NCBI GenBank assembly: GCA_041590855.1
Contig: JBFHTA010000195.1
Coordinates: 1 to 7,424 of the forward strand
DNA length: 7,424 bases
Source: Litoribrevibacter sp041590855
GTDB taxonomy: Bacteria; Pseudomonadota; Gammaproteobacteria; Pseudomonadales; Litoribrevibacteraceae
Direction: 5' to 3'
Shown here: in pieces, positions 1 to 5,895 of the stretch
Position numbering within the stretch: the stretch's first letter is position 1
Layout: the number at the start of each line of letters is the position of its first letter
The notes under the pieces: generated by a model
Told to the model about the DNA's origin: nothing
What the model saw: only the letters and a program-made list of their open reading frames with translations
Databases searched by the model: none
Program-made: the position numbers and the translations under genes

Positions 1-425
1 AGTGGATTAACCGCTGGCTTTTCTAATGAGTTGTCTGATATTTGAGGGATGTCTGGTAATTCTGATCTGCGCGTCGGGGCCGCTATCCAGCCCCGGTTAA
101 TGAGTATGGGTGTGGTTTGAGTGTTCGTTTGAAAACCTTCGATGATTTCATAGCCCACTTTTCCTTGATGAGTCTGATTGTCTAAAAACAGGCGGGGCGG
201 GACAAAATAGCCGGTCAGTTTTCTTGGTGGTATTTGTTGTGTTTGCTGCTCGAGCTCTGCGGTTTTCTGGGCTTTCCGTTCCAGTTGCCAGATGCCTAAT
301 GAAAAAGTGACTGAAATAATGATGATCATGATCAGCCAGAAACTGGGCACAATTCTAAGGTGCCAATCACAACGAAAGGCTTTACACTCAATAGACCAAT
401 CGCGTTTATTCGAAGACGCGCTCAT
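1..425 (-). CDS. surf1: SURF1 family cytochrome c oxidase assembly protein (N-terminal part, cut by window edge)
   Basis: The minus strand is open from an ATG at 425 to the window edge, giving 141 complete codons of the N-terminal part. SURF1 proteins sit in the inner membrane and help mature the heme a3/CuB centre of subunit I. Visible family signatures are one transmembrane segment at about residues 25-43, followed directly by LGIWQLERK (43-51). Next come LDNQTHQGKVGYE (81-93) and ILINRGWI (107-114) with the following arginines. The second membrane segment expected near the C-terminus is outside the window. The start is uncertain: the ATG at 425 has no clear ribosome site. In-frame ATGs at 461 and 476 also exist, the latter with AAGGAG (plus 490-495) 13 bases upstream. 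I chose 425 because it already gives a normal cytoplasmic tail of about 24 residues. The gene lies downstream of coxC on the same strand, separated by a terminator-like hairpin and an opposing gene. Family assignment is very secure; the exact start is not. Confidence 0.93.
   Translation of the reverse strand, partial: MSASSNKRDWSIECKAFRCDWHLRIVPSFWLIMIIIISVTFSLGIWQLERKAQKTAELEQQTQQIPPRKLTGYFVPPRLFLDNQTHQGKVGYEIIEGFQTNTQTTPILINRGWIAAPTRRSELPDIPQISDNSLEKPAVNP
381..410 (+). promoter_or_regulatory. Possible sigma70 promoter for the DUF2909 gene
   Basis: TTTACA at 381-386 (5 of 6 to the -35 consensus) is followed after 18 bases by TTTATT at 405-410 (4 of 6 to the -10 consensus). This would place a transcription start near 417 and a leader of about 43 bases before the ATG at 460. 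It lies inside surf1, antisense to it. The match is modest and the assignment is inference. Confidence 0.25.
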
Positions 426-459
426 GTGATCAGATTGAGTACGGACGGAGTCGGAATCC

Positions 460-657
460 ATGATCTTTAAATTCATTATTGTTGTTATGCTCCTTGCGGT
501 TGTGATCAGCCTCTTCTGGTCTTTCTGGCACCTGGTGCGCCACCCTCAACCGGGCAACAAAGTACTCAAAGGGTTAGCGCTCCGGGTTTTGCTCAGTGCC
601 ATTACGTTATTGCTTATCTTCCTCTATCTTGGGTATCAAACCGGTCATCATTGGTAA
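460..657 (+). CDS. DUF2909 family small twin-transmembrane protein
   Basis: This 65-residue protein consists of two hydrophobic helices (about 4-23 and 41-60). They are joined by a short basic loop containing WHLVRHPQPGNKVLKGLALR and followed by a polar tail ending in HHW. The sequence and its position between coxC and surf1 match the DUF2909 (twin transmembrane) family, whose function is not established. GGAG at 447-450 lies 9 bases before the ATG and supports the start. The gene is opposite in orientation to its neighbours. It converges on coxC with a 52-base gap and is head-to-head with surf1 across 34 bases. From context it is likely linked to oxidase assembly or stability in the inner membrane, but nothing in the sequence shows a metal or heme site beyond the terminal His-His. 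I am fairly sure of the family, and the role is inference. Confidence 0.88.
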   Translation: MIFKFIIVVMLLAVVISLFWSFWHLVRHPQPGNKVLKGLALRVLLSAITLLLIFLYLGYQTGHHW

Positions 658-690
658 TTGTCTTTCTGTCTTTCTTACTCAAACTTACTC

Positions 691-724
691 AAAAAGCGGT
701 GTATGTGCGTTAGAGCACATACAC
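691..724 (-). terminator. Rho-independent terminator-like hairpin at the 3' end of coxC
   Basis: Read on the minus strand, GTGTATGTGC (715-724) pairs perfectly over 10 bases with GCACATACAC (699-708) around a six-base loop TCTAAC. Three bases later comes TTTTT (691-695). The loop holds the coxC stop codon, so the 5' arm is also the last coxC codons. On the plus strand the hairpin is not followed by a T-run, so it is not a good terminator for the converging DUF2909 gene. The short T-tract suggests partial termination, which could allow some read-through into surf1. Confidence 0.72.
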
Positions 725-1621
725 AAAGGTAAACAGCAGTAACCAGACCACATCAACAAAGTGCCAATACCAGGCCGATGCTTCGAATCCGAAATGCTTA
801 TCTTTAGTGAAATGGCCTTTGGTAACACGAACCAAGATCACCGCTAACATAATGGTGCCTATGGTTACGTGGGCACCGTGGAAACCGGTCAACATAAAGA
901 AGGTTGAGCCGTAAATGCCGGATGACAATGTCAGTTGCAGATCACGATACGCGTGCTGATATTCATACAGTTGGAACCCCAGGAAAATCACGCCCAACAT
1001 CACAGTTAATGCCAGCCACTGGATACAACGTTGCCGCTTGTCTTCTTTCAGTGCGTGGTGCGCCAAGGTCACAGTAAAGCTGGAAGTCACCAGAATCGCA
1101 GTGTTCAAAAACGGAATTTGCCAGGCCGGAATGGTGCCGCTGGGGCCAGGGAATAACTCCGGATCGGGATTGGTTAACAGTGGCCAATGAGCGCTGAAAC
1201 CTTGCCAGAGTTGATTACTGATGCCCTTGTCGCCTTCGCCACCTAACCAGGGCACGGAAAGGACACGGGCATAAAAGAGTGCGCCAAAGAAAGCGGCAAA
1301 GAACATGACTTCCGAAAAAATAAACCAGGCCATTCCCATACGGAAGGAACGATCCAGTTGCGCCGAATATAAGCCTTGTTGGCTTTCCTGAACCACGTTG
1401 GAAAACCAACCGTAGATCATGTACACCGTCAGCCCCAATCCGGCCAGCATAATCCAGCCAGGCATTGCGCTCATCTTCCCGACCTGGGAGCTGTGCAGCA
1501 CAGACGCCATGCCATAAAGCAAACAAAAGACCGCCACAGTGGCGATGATTGGCCACTTACTCTGGTGTGGCACGTAGTAATTGGGGGGATTGGGTAAAGA
1601 GTGATTAGATATTTGGCTCAT
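710..1621 (-). CDS. coxC: Cytochrome c oxidase subunit III
   Basis: This 303-residue integral membrane subunit belongs to the aa3-type oxidase core. It carries no redox centre and supports proton uptake and stability of subunit I. Seven helices are predictable. Family signatures include MGMAWFIFSEVMFFAAFFG (95-113) with the conserved membrane glutamate E104, LAHHALKE (186-193), a GFHGAHVTIG segment (246-255) and the C-terminal WYWHFVDVVWL (284-294). The long loop between helices at about 120-170 is usual in proteobacterial subunit III. The start ATG at 1621 has an ideal AGGAGGT 7 bases upstream. That site and the start codon lie within the end of ctaG (17-base overlap), which suggests translational coupling. 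It is the last gene of the core operon, with a terminator-like hairpin straddling the stop codon. Length and motifs are normal; identification is essentially certain. Confidence 0.98.
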   Translation of the reverse strand: MSQISNHSLPNPPNYYVPHQSKWPIIATVAVFCLLYGMASVLHSSQVGKMSAMPGWIMLAGLGLTVYMIYGWFSNVVQESQQGLYSAQLDRSFRMGMAWFIFSEVMFFAAFFGALFYARVLSVPWLGGEGDKGISNQLWQGFSAHWPLLTNPDPELFPGPSGTIPAWQIPFLNTAILVTSSFTVTLAHHALKEDKRQRCIQWLALTVMLGVIFLGFQLYEYQHAYRDLQLTLSSGIYGSTFFMLTGFHGAHVTIGTIMLAVILVRVTKGHFTKDKHFGFEASAWYWHFVDVVWLLLFTFVYVL

Positions 1622-2357
1622 GACGGTTACCTCCTGGCATCAGGTCATTCGCATCAGTGTCATCTGAAGTCGCGTTTGCTTGTTCGTTGTTTGTTTCATC
1701 AATCATTGGGTATAAAGCATAGGAAAAGGTCACTTTGTGAATGTGTTCCGGCAGATCCTTCGAGATCGAAAAGGTTAGCCCCATTTCCCGTTGTTGACCT
1801 GCAGTCAGGGTTTGTTGTTGGAAGCAGAAGCACTCCATTTTGGTGACATAGGGTGCCGCCTCGGACGGTGAAATACTGGGAATGGCCTGTAACAATAAGG
1901 GGTGCTCAGTGGCGTTTCGGGCGATATAGGCGGTGGTGAGCGTCTGGTTGAGATGCGCTTCCAGTTGCACTGTTTGGGGATAGAAATCGCCCGTAAAACC
2001 GGTCTGGGGTTGAGCAATAAACTGCACTCGAATGTTTCGCCCGGGAAGCTCGATGCTCTGTGCTTCCGCGTCAATTTGAGCCTCTGTATTCGCCCGATTG
2101 TTGGTACCGGTGGCTTCTATTTTTTCTAGGGTGGCTACTTCTTGAGACTCACCCTGTTGTGGCATTCCTTGCTGATTTGACGTCAGTGGTTGCCGCTCAA
2201 AGCCCTTCCCGTTAATGCCGGTAATGTCGCAAAACACATCATAAAGGGGCACCAAGGCAAACCCGAAACCAAACATCAGCAGGGTTGCCAGAACCAGTTT
2301 GACGGGCAGATGTTTGATCTGCCCGGTTTGCTGCGTGTGACCTGTGATCCGTCTCAT
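1605..2357 (-). CDS. ctaG: Cytochrome c oxidase assembly protein CtaG/Cox11 (CuB insertion), with enlarged linker
   Basis: Cox11/CtaG is a membrane-anchored periplasmic copper chaperone that delivers copper to the CuB site of subunit I. The 250-residue product has a short cytoplasmic N-terminus and one membrane helix (about 18-37) running into the signature VPLYDVFCDITGINGK (36-51). An immunoglobulin-like domain follows from about 108, with the copper-binding KMECFCF segment (173-179). The expected cysteines C43, C176 and C178 are all present. The protein is longer than the usual 180-200 residues. A polar Gln/Glu/Ala/Thr-rich stretch at about 55-105 is inserted between the membrane anchor and the domain, and an acidic Asn/Asp-rich tail begins after about 219. 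The start codon lies 2 bases after the coxA stop codon, with AAGGTGG (2365-2371) formed by the last coxA codons. Its 3' end overlaps coxC by 17 bases. Family assignment is secure, and the effect of the insertion is unknown. Confidence 0.96.
   Translation of the reverse strand: MRRITGHTQQTGQIKHLPVKLVLATLLMFGFGFALVPLYDVFCDITGINGKGFERQPLTSNQQGMPQQGESQEVATLEKIEATGTNNRANTEAQIDAEAQSIELPGRNIRVQFIAQPQTGFTGDFYPQTVQLEAHLNQTLTTAYIARNATEHPLLLQAIPSISPSEAAPYVTKMECFCFQQQTLTAGQQREMGLTFSISKDLPEHIHKVTFSYALYPMIDETNNEQANATSDDTDANDLMPGGNRHEPNI
1629..1635 (-). promoter_or_regulatory. Strong Shine-Dalgarno site for coxC, inside ctaG
   Basis: Plus-strand ACCTCCT reads AGGAGGT on the minus strand, 7 bases before the coxC ATG. 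It lies within the last codons of ctaG (the MPGGNRH region). It fixes the coxC start and implies that ribosomes finishing ctaG pass over the coxC initiation site. Confidence 0.85.
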
Positions 2358-2359
2358 GA

Positions 2360-3955
2360 TTAATCCACCTTGGGTGGCTGTTCAAAGGTGTGTAGCGGAG
2401 CGGGAGATGGAACCGTCCATTCCAGACCTTCTGCTCCTTCCCAGGGTTTTTGTGGTGCTGGCTCGCCTTTGCCTCGTGCACACTGAATAACGATGTAGAG
2501 GAACAGCAGCTGGGTGGTACCGAACAGAAAGGCACCGATACTGGTCACCATGTTGAAGTCGGCAAATTGCAAGGCATAGTCAGGAATGCGGCGGGGCATG
2601 CCCGCTAACCCGAGGAAGTGCATAGGGAAGAAGGTCAGATTCAGGCCAATAAAGGACAACCAGAAATGCACCTTGGCCAGCCCTTCGTTGTACATGTAGC
2701 CGGACCACTTGGGAATCCAATAATAAGTCGCGGCTATGATGCCGAAAATAGCCCCAGGTACCAGAACGTAGTGGAAGTGAGCCACCACAAAGTAAGTGTC
2801 ATGGTATTGGAAGTCAGCCGGAGCAATCGACAACATCAATCCGGACAAACCACCGATGGTGAAGAGCACAACGAACGCTACGGAAAACAACATGGGGGCT
2901 TCAAAGGTCATGGAGCCTTTAAACATGGTCGATACCCAGTTAAACACTTTTACGCCCGTCGGGACGGCAATCAGCATGGTGGAATACATGAAAAAGAGCT
3001 CAGCGGCCAACGGCAATCCGACGGTGAACATATGGTGTGCCCAGACAACGAATGACAGAATGGCAATGGATGCGGTGGCGTACACCATGGAGTGGTAACC
3101 AAACAGTTTTTTGCGGGAAAATGCAGGAATAATCTGGGATACCACACCAAAAGCCGGAAGAATCATGATGTACACTTCCGGATGTCCGAAGAACCAGAAA
3201 ATGTGTTGGAACATCACAGGGTCACCGCCACCAGCGGCGTTAAAAAAGCTTGTGCCAAAGTGGATGTCCATCAGCATCATGGTGACGCAGCCAGCCAACA
3301 CCGGCATCACGGCAATCAATAAGAAAGCGGTGATTAACCAGGTCCAGACGAACATGGGCATCTTCATGAGTGTCATTCCGGGGGCGCGCATGTTCATGAT
3401 GGTTGTGATGATGTTGATCGCCCCCATGATTGACGACAAGCCCATCAGGTGAACGCCGAAAATAAAGAAGGTGGTGCTTGGCGGGGCATAGGTGGTGGAA
3501 AGCGGCGCGTAGAAGGTCCATCCGAAGTTCGGGCCGCCGCCATCCATAAACAGGCTGGACAGCAACATGCCAAAGGCAAAAGGCATGATCCAGAAACTCC
3601 AGTTGTTCATCCGGGGTAAGGCCATGTCCGGTGCACCAATCATTAATGGCACCATCCAGTTTGCCAAGCCAACAAACGCCGGCATAACCACACCAAACAC
3701 CATGATTAAACCATGCATGGTGGTCATCTGATTAAAGAATTCAGGATCAATCAGTTGTAGACCGGGTTGGAACAATTCGGCCCGGATCACGAAGGCCATG
3801 CCGCCACCAATGAACAGCATGACAAAACTAAAGATCAGGTAAAGCGTACCAATCTCTTTATGATTGGTCGTAAACAGCCAACGACTCAGCCCCGTCGGAT
3901 GATGTTCGTGTGCATCCTGTGTGTCGTTCTGAACTATGGTACTGGTATCGCTCAT
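2360..3955 (-). CDS. coxA: Cytochrome c oxidase subunit I (aa3-type, family A1)
   Basis: This 531-residue catalytic subunit reduces oxygen to water and pumps protons across the inner membrane. About 12 helices are predictable. The ligands seen are H81 and H395 for the low-spin heme, H393 for heme a3, and H258, H307 and H308 for CuB. Y262 is positioned for the His-Tyr cross-link. D-channel residues are present in GAPDMALPRMNN (107-118, D110 at the entry), as is the gate glutamate E260 in GHPEVY. This glutamate marks a type A1 enzyme. The K-channel lysine is K336 in PTGVK. All catalytic and proton-channel residues are therefore intact. GGGAGG 7 bases before the ATG supports the start. The gene lies 21 bases after coxB and 2 bases before ctaG, within one operon. 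Length is typical, and function is as certain as sequence alone allows. Confidence 0.99.
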   Translation of the reverse strand: MSDTSTIVQNDTQDAHEHHPTGLSRWLFTTNHKEIGTLYLIFSFVMLFIGGGMAFVIRAELFQPGLQLIDPEFFNQMTTMHGLIMVFGVVMPAFVGLANWMVPLMIGAPDMALPRMNNWSFWIMPFAFGMLLSSLFMDGGGPNFGWTFYAPLSTTYAPPSTTFFIFGVHLMGLSSIMGAINIITTIMNMRAPGMTLMKMPMFVWTWLITAFLLIAVMPVLAGCVTMMLMDIHFGTSFFNAAGGGDPVMFQHIFWFFGHPEVYIMILPAFGVVSQIIPAFSRKKLFGYHSMVYATASIAILSFVVWAHHMFTVGLPLAAELFFMYSTMLIAVPTGVKVFNWVSTMFKGSMTFEAPMLFSVAFVVLFTIGGLSGLMLSIAPADFQYHDTYFVVAHFHYVLVPGAIFGIIAATYYWIPKWSGYMYNEGLAKVHFWLSFIGLNLTFFPMHFLGLAGMPRRIPDYALQFADFNMVTSIGAFLFGTTQLLFLYIVIQCARGKGEPAPQKPWEGAEGLEWTVPSPAPLHTFEQPPKVD

Positions 3956-3976
3956 AACAATTCCTCCCTGAAAGGA

Positions 3977-5113
3977 TTACCGCAATTCCGCGACGGCTGA
4001 TGGTTGTACGGTTTCGCCTGTGTTTTGTCCCCAGGCATTTCGTTCATAGGTGACGACGGCGGCAATGTCTGAATCGGAAAGCTGTGCCGAGTATGCGGCC
4101 ATGGCTGTGCCGGTTCGACCATGCAGCACCACCCGAATGTGTTCTGAAATGTCACCCTTAATGAGGGGGCTGCCTTTCAGTGCAGGGAAGACAGGAGGCA
4201 AACCTTGGCCTTGATCCTGATGGCAAGCCAAGCAGTTCTTCTGGTAAACCTCTTGTCCTTTGGTCATGAGTTCATCTAGATCCCAGGTGAGTTCAGCCTC
4301 GGCGGCTGCTTTGGCCAGCGCCAATTCCCGCTGATGTTTCTTCTCGGCCAGCCAATCGAGGTACTCTGCTTCTTCAACTGCTTTCACCACAATGGGCATA
4401 AAACCGTGGTCTTTACCGCACAGCTCGGCACATTGGCCACGGTAGATGCCTGGTTCGTTGATGCTGGTCCAGGTCTCATTGATGAATCCGGGAATGGCGT
4501 CTTTTTTCACGGCAAGTTCCGGAACCCACCACGCATGAATAACGTCGTTGGAGGTCAACAAAAAGCGAATTTTCTTACGTACTGGCACCACTAATGGCTC
4601 ATCCACCTCCAACAGATAGTGTTCGCCTTTGGCTTCCAGGTTGTCGATCTGCTCTTTTGGCGTGGACAGTACCGAGAAATAATCAATGTCTTCGCCAATG
4701 TATTGGTAGCGCCACTTCCATTGATAACCGGTGACTTGAATGTCCAGGTCGGACTCGTCCGTGTTGTACATGGCGAACACCCCTTGAGTAGCAGGAATGG
4801 CCATGACAATCAGAATGATCAGCGGGATGGCTGTCCAGACAATCTCGACGGTGGTACTTTCGTGGAAATTGGCGGGCTTGTGACCTTTGGATTTCCGGTG
4901 ATGAAAGATCGACCAGAACATCACCCCAAAGACGATGATGGCAATCACTACACAGATGTAGAAAATGACCATGTGCAGGTCATAGACGGTTTCACTGATG
5001 GGGGTTTTGCCCTTGGGCATGTTCAGTTCCCAGGCAGCAAATGAAACCACAGGCAACATCAAACCGGCGACAATGCCAATCAAATGTTTAACTCGCAATA
5101 CGGCTGACAGCAT
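3977..5113 (-). CDS. coxB: Cytochrome c oxidase subunit II with fused cytochrome c domain
   Basis: This 378-residue subunit takes electrons from cytochrome c and passes them via CuA to subunit I. In order it has a signal peptide with likely cleavage near residue 26 (VSFA|AW), two membrane helices (about 47-70 and 90-109) and the periplasmic CuA domain (about 124-245). The CuA ligands are H193, C228, E230, C232, H236 and M239. A charged Ala/Glu-rich linker (about 246-277) leads to a C-terminal class I cytochrome c domain (about 280-360) with the heme motif CLACH (294-298) and a probable axial methionine M338. The fusion resembles caa3-type subunit II, though it is also common in gammaproteobacterial cox operons. 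GGAG (plus 5121-5124) is 7 bases before the ATG. It is the first gene of the operon, and the promoter is predicted in the upstream divergent region. No defects were seen. Confidence 0.98.
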   Translation of the reverse strand: MLSAVLRVKHLIGIVAGLMLPVVSFAAWELNMPKGKTPISETVYDLHMVIFYICVVIAIIVFGVMFWSIFHHRKSKGHKPANFHESTTVEIVWTAIPLIILIVMAIPATQGVFAMYNTDESDLDIQVTGYQWKWRYQYIGEDIDYFSVLSTPKEQIDNLEAKGEHYLLEVDEPLVVPVRKKIRFLLTSNDVIHAWWVPELAVKKDAIPGFINETWTSINEPGIYRGQCAELCGKDHGFMPIVVKAVEEAEYLDWLAEKKHQRELALAKAAAEAELTWDLDELMTKGQEVYQKNCLACHQDQGQGLPPVFPALKGSPLIKGDISEHIRVVLHGRTGTAMAAYSAQLSDSDIAAVVTYERNAWGQNTGETVQPSAVAELR

Positions 5114-5227
5114 AGGTATCTCCCTGATCCCAGTTAATCAGCTCATCCTTGAAATTGGCGGCTGCCTGTCCTGCAAGCCCATTCAGCCCAAAGTCCGTTT
5201 ATAATTTTTTGTGCTTATTTTTTAAAC

Positions 5228-5255
5228 AGTATAGACAGGGGTTATATATTGACAA
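5228..5255 (-). promoter_or_regulatory. Predicted sigma70 promoter of the coxB-coxA-ctaG-coxC operon
   Basis: On the minus strand TTGTCA (plus 5250-5255, 5 of 6 to the -35 consensus) is followed after 16 bases by TATACT (plus 5228-5233, 5 of 6 to the -10 consensus). Transcription would start near 5221, leaving a leader of about 107 bases. The -35 box lies inside the FNR-like palindrome, which would allow repression by a bound dimer. This is assigned from consensus similarity only. Confidence 0.5.
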
Positions 5256-5262
5256 ATATCAA
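5249..5262. promoter_or_regulatory. FNR/ANR-like binding site
   Basis: TTGACAAATATCAA matches the FNR/ANR family consensus TTGAT-N4-ATCAA at 9 of 10 specified bases (TTGAC-AAAT-ATCAA). It is centred at 5255.5, about -35 from the predicted cox start and about -30 from the predicted Sel1-gene start. It overlaps both -35 boxes. FNR-type proteins usually activate from about -41.5 and repress when covering the core promoter, so repression is the simpler reading. The TTGAC half is also part of a perfect -35 box, so chance similarity cannot be excluded. Confidence 0.5.
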
Positions 5263-5279
5263 GGTTCTTTCATTTTAAT
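5249..5279 (+). promoter_or_regulatory. Predicted sigma70 promoter of the Sel1-repeat gene
   Basis: A perfect TTGACA (5249-5254) is followed by TTTAAT (5274-5279, 5 of 6 to the -10 consensus) at a rather long spacing of 19 bases. ATTTTA at 5272-5277 would give a 17-base spacing but a weaker -10. The expected start is near 5286, about 85 bases before the ATG. It shares its -35 bases with the opposing cox promoter. Confidence 0.4.
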
Positions 5280-5356
5280 TTTTCTTTCGGAATCTCCTAT
5301 CTTTATGAAAATAAAGGGGTTAGTCTGTTGTTAACTGGGGCTGTAAGTAAATTAAA

Positions 5357-5362
5357 GAGGAG
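5357..5362 (+). promoter_or_regulatory. Shine-Dalgarno site that selects the ATG at 5371
   Basis: GAGGAG ends 8 bases before the ATG at 5371, a normal spacing. It is only 2 bases before an in-frame TTG at 5365, too close for initiation. This favours the ATG and a 174-residue product. Confidence 0.8.
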
Positions 5363-5370
5363 ATTTGGCG

Positions 5371-5895
5371 ATGAAGTGCTTGTTTTCAACTACACTTAAC
5401 TCTTTTTCTTTGTTGCGTTTTTGTTCAGTGTTAAGCGCCCTGGTTTGTGTTTTTCTCACCGGATCAGAACGTGCGTATTCAGGGCCTGTTTACTACGAGA
5501 AAGTGCCAGCGAACCAGATGCCTTTGACGGTCCCGGCGGCGACCTCAACCATTAAGGAATACAGTGTTAACAAGGGGCCAGCGGGGGAGCCTCACTATAA
5601 AGAAGCGGAAAAGTACCGTCTTCGCAAAGACTATAAACGCGCTGAAGTCTATTACAGCAAAGCGGCAGAGCTCGGCTACGGCATGGCGCACTTCCGTTTG
5701 GGGCAAATGTACGCCACGGGCCGGGGTAGTGTCAGAAGCCTGGTGGATGCTCACATGCACTATAACCTCTCTTCTTATCTGGGTGTTTCGGATGGCCGTT
5801 CCGCAATGCTGGTGTTGGAGGAGCAGATGAGTGAAGATCAAATCGAAAAAGCCATGCAAAGAGCAGTACGTTATCGCGCTTATCACGATCTATAG
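5371..5895 (+). CDS. Exported Sel1-repeat (SLR/TPR-like) protein of unknown function
   Basis: This 174-residue protein begins with a positively charged then hydrophobic segment (about 13-30) that looks like a signal peptide. Cleavage is likely near residues 35-38 (around AYSG). No lipobox was recognised, although a cysteine at 26 sits inside the hydrophobic stretch. After a Pro/Thr-rich spacer (about 45-75) come helical repeats of the Sel1 type. The first spans about 79-117 (AEVYYSKAAELGYGMAHFRL followed by GQMYATGRG). A second, more diverged one spans about 123-166 and ends in MSEDQIEKA, a common closing motif in such proteins. Sel1 repeats act as protein-protein binding scaffolds and have no catalytic role of their own. 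The gene is divergent from the cox operon and shares its control region, so co-regulation is possible, but no functional link is proven. The start was chosen from its ribosome site. Confidence 0.85.
   Translation: MKCLFSTTLNSFSLLRFCSVLSALVCVFLTGSERAYSGPVYYEKVPANQMPLTVPAATSTIKEYSVNKGPAGEPHYKEAEKYRLRKDYKRAEVYYSKAAELGYGMAHFRLGQMYATGRGSVRSLVDAHMHYNLSSYLGVSDGRSAMLVLEEQMSEDQIEKAMQRAVRYRAYHDL

Larger units (their letters stand above)
5114..5370. promoter_or_regulatory. Divergent intergenic control region between coxB and the Sel1-repeat gene
   Basis: This 257-base gap separates two genes reading away from each other and contains no convincing gene. It is AT-rich in its middle (about 5198-5330), in contrast to the flanking coding DNA. 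It holds two opposed sigma70-like promoters and an FNR/ANR-like palindrome, listed separately. The predicted leaders are about 107 bases for coxB and 85 bases for the Sel1 gene. An alternative weaker promoter towards coxB (TTTAAA at 5221-5226 and TATAAA at 5198-5203 read on the minus strand, 17-base spacer) is also possible. Confidence 0.7.

Noticed and set aside
401..420. Inverted repeat CGCGT...ACGCG before the DUF2909 gene
   Set aside because: The stem is only five bases with a ten-base loop and lies within surf1 codons, so it may simply reflect coding sequence.
2618..3452. Long plus-strand frames opposite coxA
   Set aside because: They mirror the codon pattern of coxA, which has every catalytic residue intact. 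The His/Met-rich translations are shadows of membrane-helix codons.
5305..5334. Nine-codon reading frame (MKIKGLVCC) in the leader of the Sel1-repeat gene
   Set aside because: It has only a weak, distant ribosome site and no attenuator-like hairpins after it; such short frames are expected by chance.
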